A program made the translations under genes and the position numbers. Positions 6,988 through 8,167 of a stretch of 8,167 nucleotides of DNA are shown piece after piece. The first letter of the stretch is position 1. Each line of letters begins with the position of its first letter. The stretch is from Candidatus Poseidoniaceae archaeon (GTDB lineage Archaea; Thermoplasmatota; Poseidoniia; Poseidoniales; Poseidoniaceae). The stretch lies in contig DUJC01000122.1 in assembly GCA_013330015.1 (NCBI GenBank), positions 1-8,167 on the forward strand, in the 5' to 3' direction. The notes beneath the pieces were generated by a model. That model did no database searches and was not told the DNA's origin. It was given only the letters and a program-made list of their open reading frames with translations.

Positions 6988-7043
6988 GTATTTGCCACAC
7001 CTTGCTTCCTTTTATGGAGTGCGAATTGATGCGGTGATTCTGT
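6988..7043 (-). promoter_or_regulatory. Spacer between thrS and the 852-aa membrane protein gene, with possible TATA box
   Basis: On the minus strand this 56-base spacer contains ATAAAA (7010-7015), whose near end is 22 bases before the ATG at 6987. That spacing suits an archaeal promoter giving a nearly leaderless transcript. AAGGTG (6998-7003) also sits 10 bases before the ATG and could act as a ribosome-binding site. No T-rich terminator follows the thrS stop, so readthrough from thrS is also possible. Which arrangement applies cannot be decided from the sequence. Confidence 0.35.
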
Positions 7044-8167
7044 TCAGTTTTCCTTGGGTTTTGGGACCAAGGAAGGTTCTGAAATTTTGTTGTCGATTTC
7101 TTCTTTGAGGTCGGAGAGGAATTGGCCAACAGGGATATCTGCGATTTGGTCGCCTGTACGTGAACGCAACGAGACGCAGTTGTTGTTCATCTCACCATCG
7201 CCAAGAATCATGAGATAAGCAGGGCGCATCTTGCGATGGGTTCGGATCTTCTTTCCAATCGTATCGTCCCCATCATCGATCTTGACTCGAACACCAACAT
7301 CCTTCAGTTTCTGGGCAACTTCAGACGCATATTGCTTGTGCTTCTCTGAAATGGTGAGAATGTGGACCTGTGTTGGTGACAACCATGTCGGGAATTTTCC
7401 AGCAAAGTGCTCGATGAGCACACCACAGAAACGCTCCATTGAGCCAAATGGTGCACGATGAATCATCACTGGGCGATGGTTTTCACCGTCGCTTCCCTTG
7501 TACCACAAATCGAATCGCTCTGGAAGGTTGTAATCGACTTGAACAGTTCCAAGTTGCCATTCTCGACCAATGACGTCTTTGACAACGAAATCGATTTTTG
7601 GTCCGTAGAAGGCTGCTTCGCCTTCCTCCTCGGACCAGTTGACGCCGAGTTGAGCCGCTGCGGAACGACAGGCTTCTTCAGCTCGATCCCATCGATCGGA
7701 TTCACCAACGTACTTGTCACTGTTCGGGTCACGCAATCCGACTCGTACACGGTAATCGTGCATCCCAAGGACGTCAAAGATGGTTTGAACGAGTTCGATG
7801 CACCCCATGACTTCGTCAGCGATTTGGTCTTCAGTAACGAAGAGGTGTGCATCATCTTGTGTGAATCCACGAACACGAGTCATTCCAGAGATTTCACCGG
7901 ATTGCTCCCATCGGTAAACCGTTCCAAACTCTGCGAGGCGGAGGGGAAGGTCTCGGTAGGATCGAGCTTGCGAGGCATAAATCTTGACGTGATGCGGGCA
8001 ATTCATCGGTTTGAGCATGTATCCGTCAATGTCTCCGGTGCTCATCAGGTTGGACAATTCGGAACACGAGCATCCCTCATCGGCGAGCTTCTTCATCAGG
8101 TCACGTTCAACGAGTGGAGGATACTGACTGTCTTGATAATAGGGGAAGTGCCCAGATGTGCGGTACA
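7044..8167 (-). CDS. thrS: Threonyl-tRNA synthetase, 3' part (cut by window end)
   Basis: This is the C-terminal ~373 residues of a class II threonyl-tRNA synthetase, which charges tRNA-Thr with threonine. The frame stays open past the ATG at 8096 to the window edge and reads TSGHFPYYQDSQYPP there, matching ThrRS upstream of motif 2, so 8096 is an internal methionine. Numbered from that methionine, the catalytic zinc ligands are C33 (in KPMNCPHH), H84 (in QDDAHLF) and H213 (in VMIHRAP). Their spacing matches C334, H385 and H511 of the E. coli enzyme. Motif 2 (LAEFGTVYRWEQSG to RVRGFTQDD) and motif 3 (APFGSMERF) are intact. The anticodon-binding domain follows, with the typical GDGEMNNNCVSLRSR segment. 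The missing N-terminal portion (about 280-300 residues if typical) would hold any TGS and editing domains. Compared with the E. coli enzyme there are about 20 extra residues just before KPMNCP, including a C-x-C. The motifs look like bacterial ThrRS, notably Bacteroidota- or Planctomycetota-like forms. Confidence 0.95.
   Translation of the reverse strand, partial: YRTSGHFPYYQDSQYPPLVERDLMKKLADEGCSCSELSNLMSTGDIDGYMLKPMNCPHHVKIYASQARSYRDLPLRLAEFGTVYRWEQSGEISGMTRVRGFTQDDAHLFVTEDQIADEVMGCIELVQTIFDVLGMHDYRVRVGLRDPNSDKYVGESDRWDRAEEACRSAAAQLGVNWSEEEGEAAFYGPKIDFVVKDVIGREWQLGTVQVDYNLPERFDLWYKGSDGENHRPVMIHRAPFGSMERFCGVLIEHFAGKFPTWLSPTQVHILTISEKHKQYASEVAQKLKDVGVRVKIDDGDDTIGKKIRTHRKMRPAYLMILGDGEMNNNCVSLRSRTGDQIADIPVGQFLSDLKEEIDNKISEPSLVPKPKEN

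Noticed and set aside
7044..8096. Complete 350-aa protein starting at the ATG at 8096
   Set aside because: The frame continues upstream to the window end with clear ThrRS sequence, so this methionine is internal and the gene is truncated by the window.

Overview
This window looks like a compact chromosomal segment from an archaeon, most plausibly a planktonic marine Euryarchaeota lineage such as Marine Group II (Poseidoniales). That placement is an inference. It rests on a three-cluster, archaeal/eukaryal-type TtuA/Ncs6 tRNA thiolase, a tandem pyrB-pyrI pair with an archaeal-style PyrB N-terminus, roughly balanced base composition and very short intergenic spaces. The ThrRS fragment at the right edge looks bacterial in type, which would suit a lineage rich in acquired bacterial genes. 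No marker in the window fixes the taxon.

Layout, left to right. Positions 1-148 hold the tail of something outside the window, an AT-rich promoter-like tract with a near-palindrome, and a tiny start-stop ORF just upstream of the first gene. A plus-strand tRNA 2-thiolation enzyme (149-1144) runs convergently into pyrI and overlaps its 3' end by 9 bases. pyrB and pyrI lie on the minus strand as a tightly coupled pair encoding the catalytic and regulatory chains of aspartate carbamoyltransferase. After a short divergent intergenic region comes a plus-strand gene for a six-helix membrane protein with a long cytoplasmic helical/coiled-coil tail (about 587 aa). It meets head-on, with zero spacing, a minus-strand gene for an 852-aa protein with about nine membrane segments and a TPR-like cytoplasmic tail. 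The two stop codons share the hexamer TGATCA. At the right edge is the 3' part of thrS on the minus strand, cut by the window end.

The recognised genes are housekeeping: tRNA modification, pyrimidine synthesis and tRNA charging. The novelty is in the two uncharacterised membrane proteins (2665-6987), which occupy more than half the window. Both join an N-terminal polytopic membrane domain to a C-terminal cytoplasmic alpha-helical repeat domain, and they lie tail to tail. I see no tRNA or rRNA gene, CRISPR array, insertion sequence or transposase.
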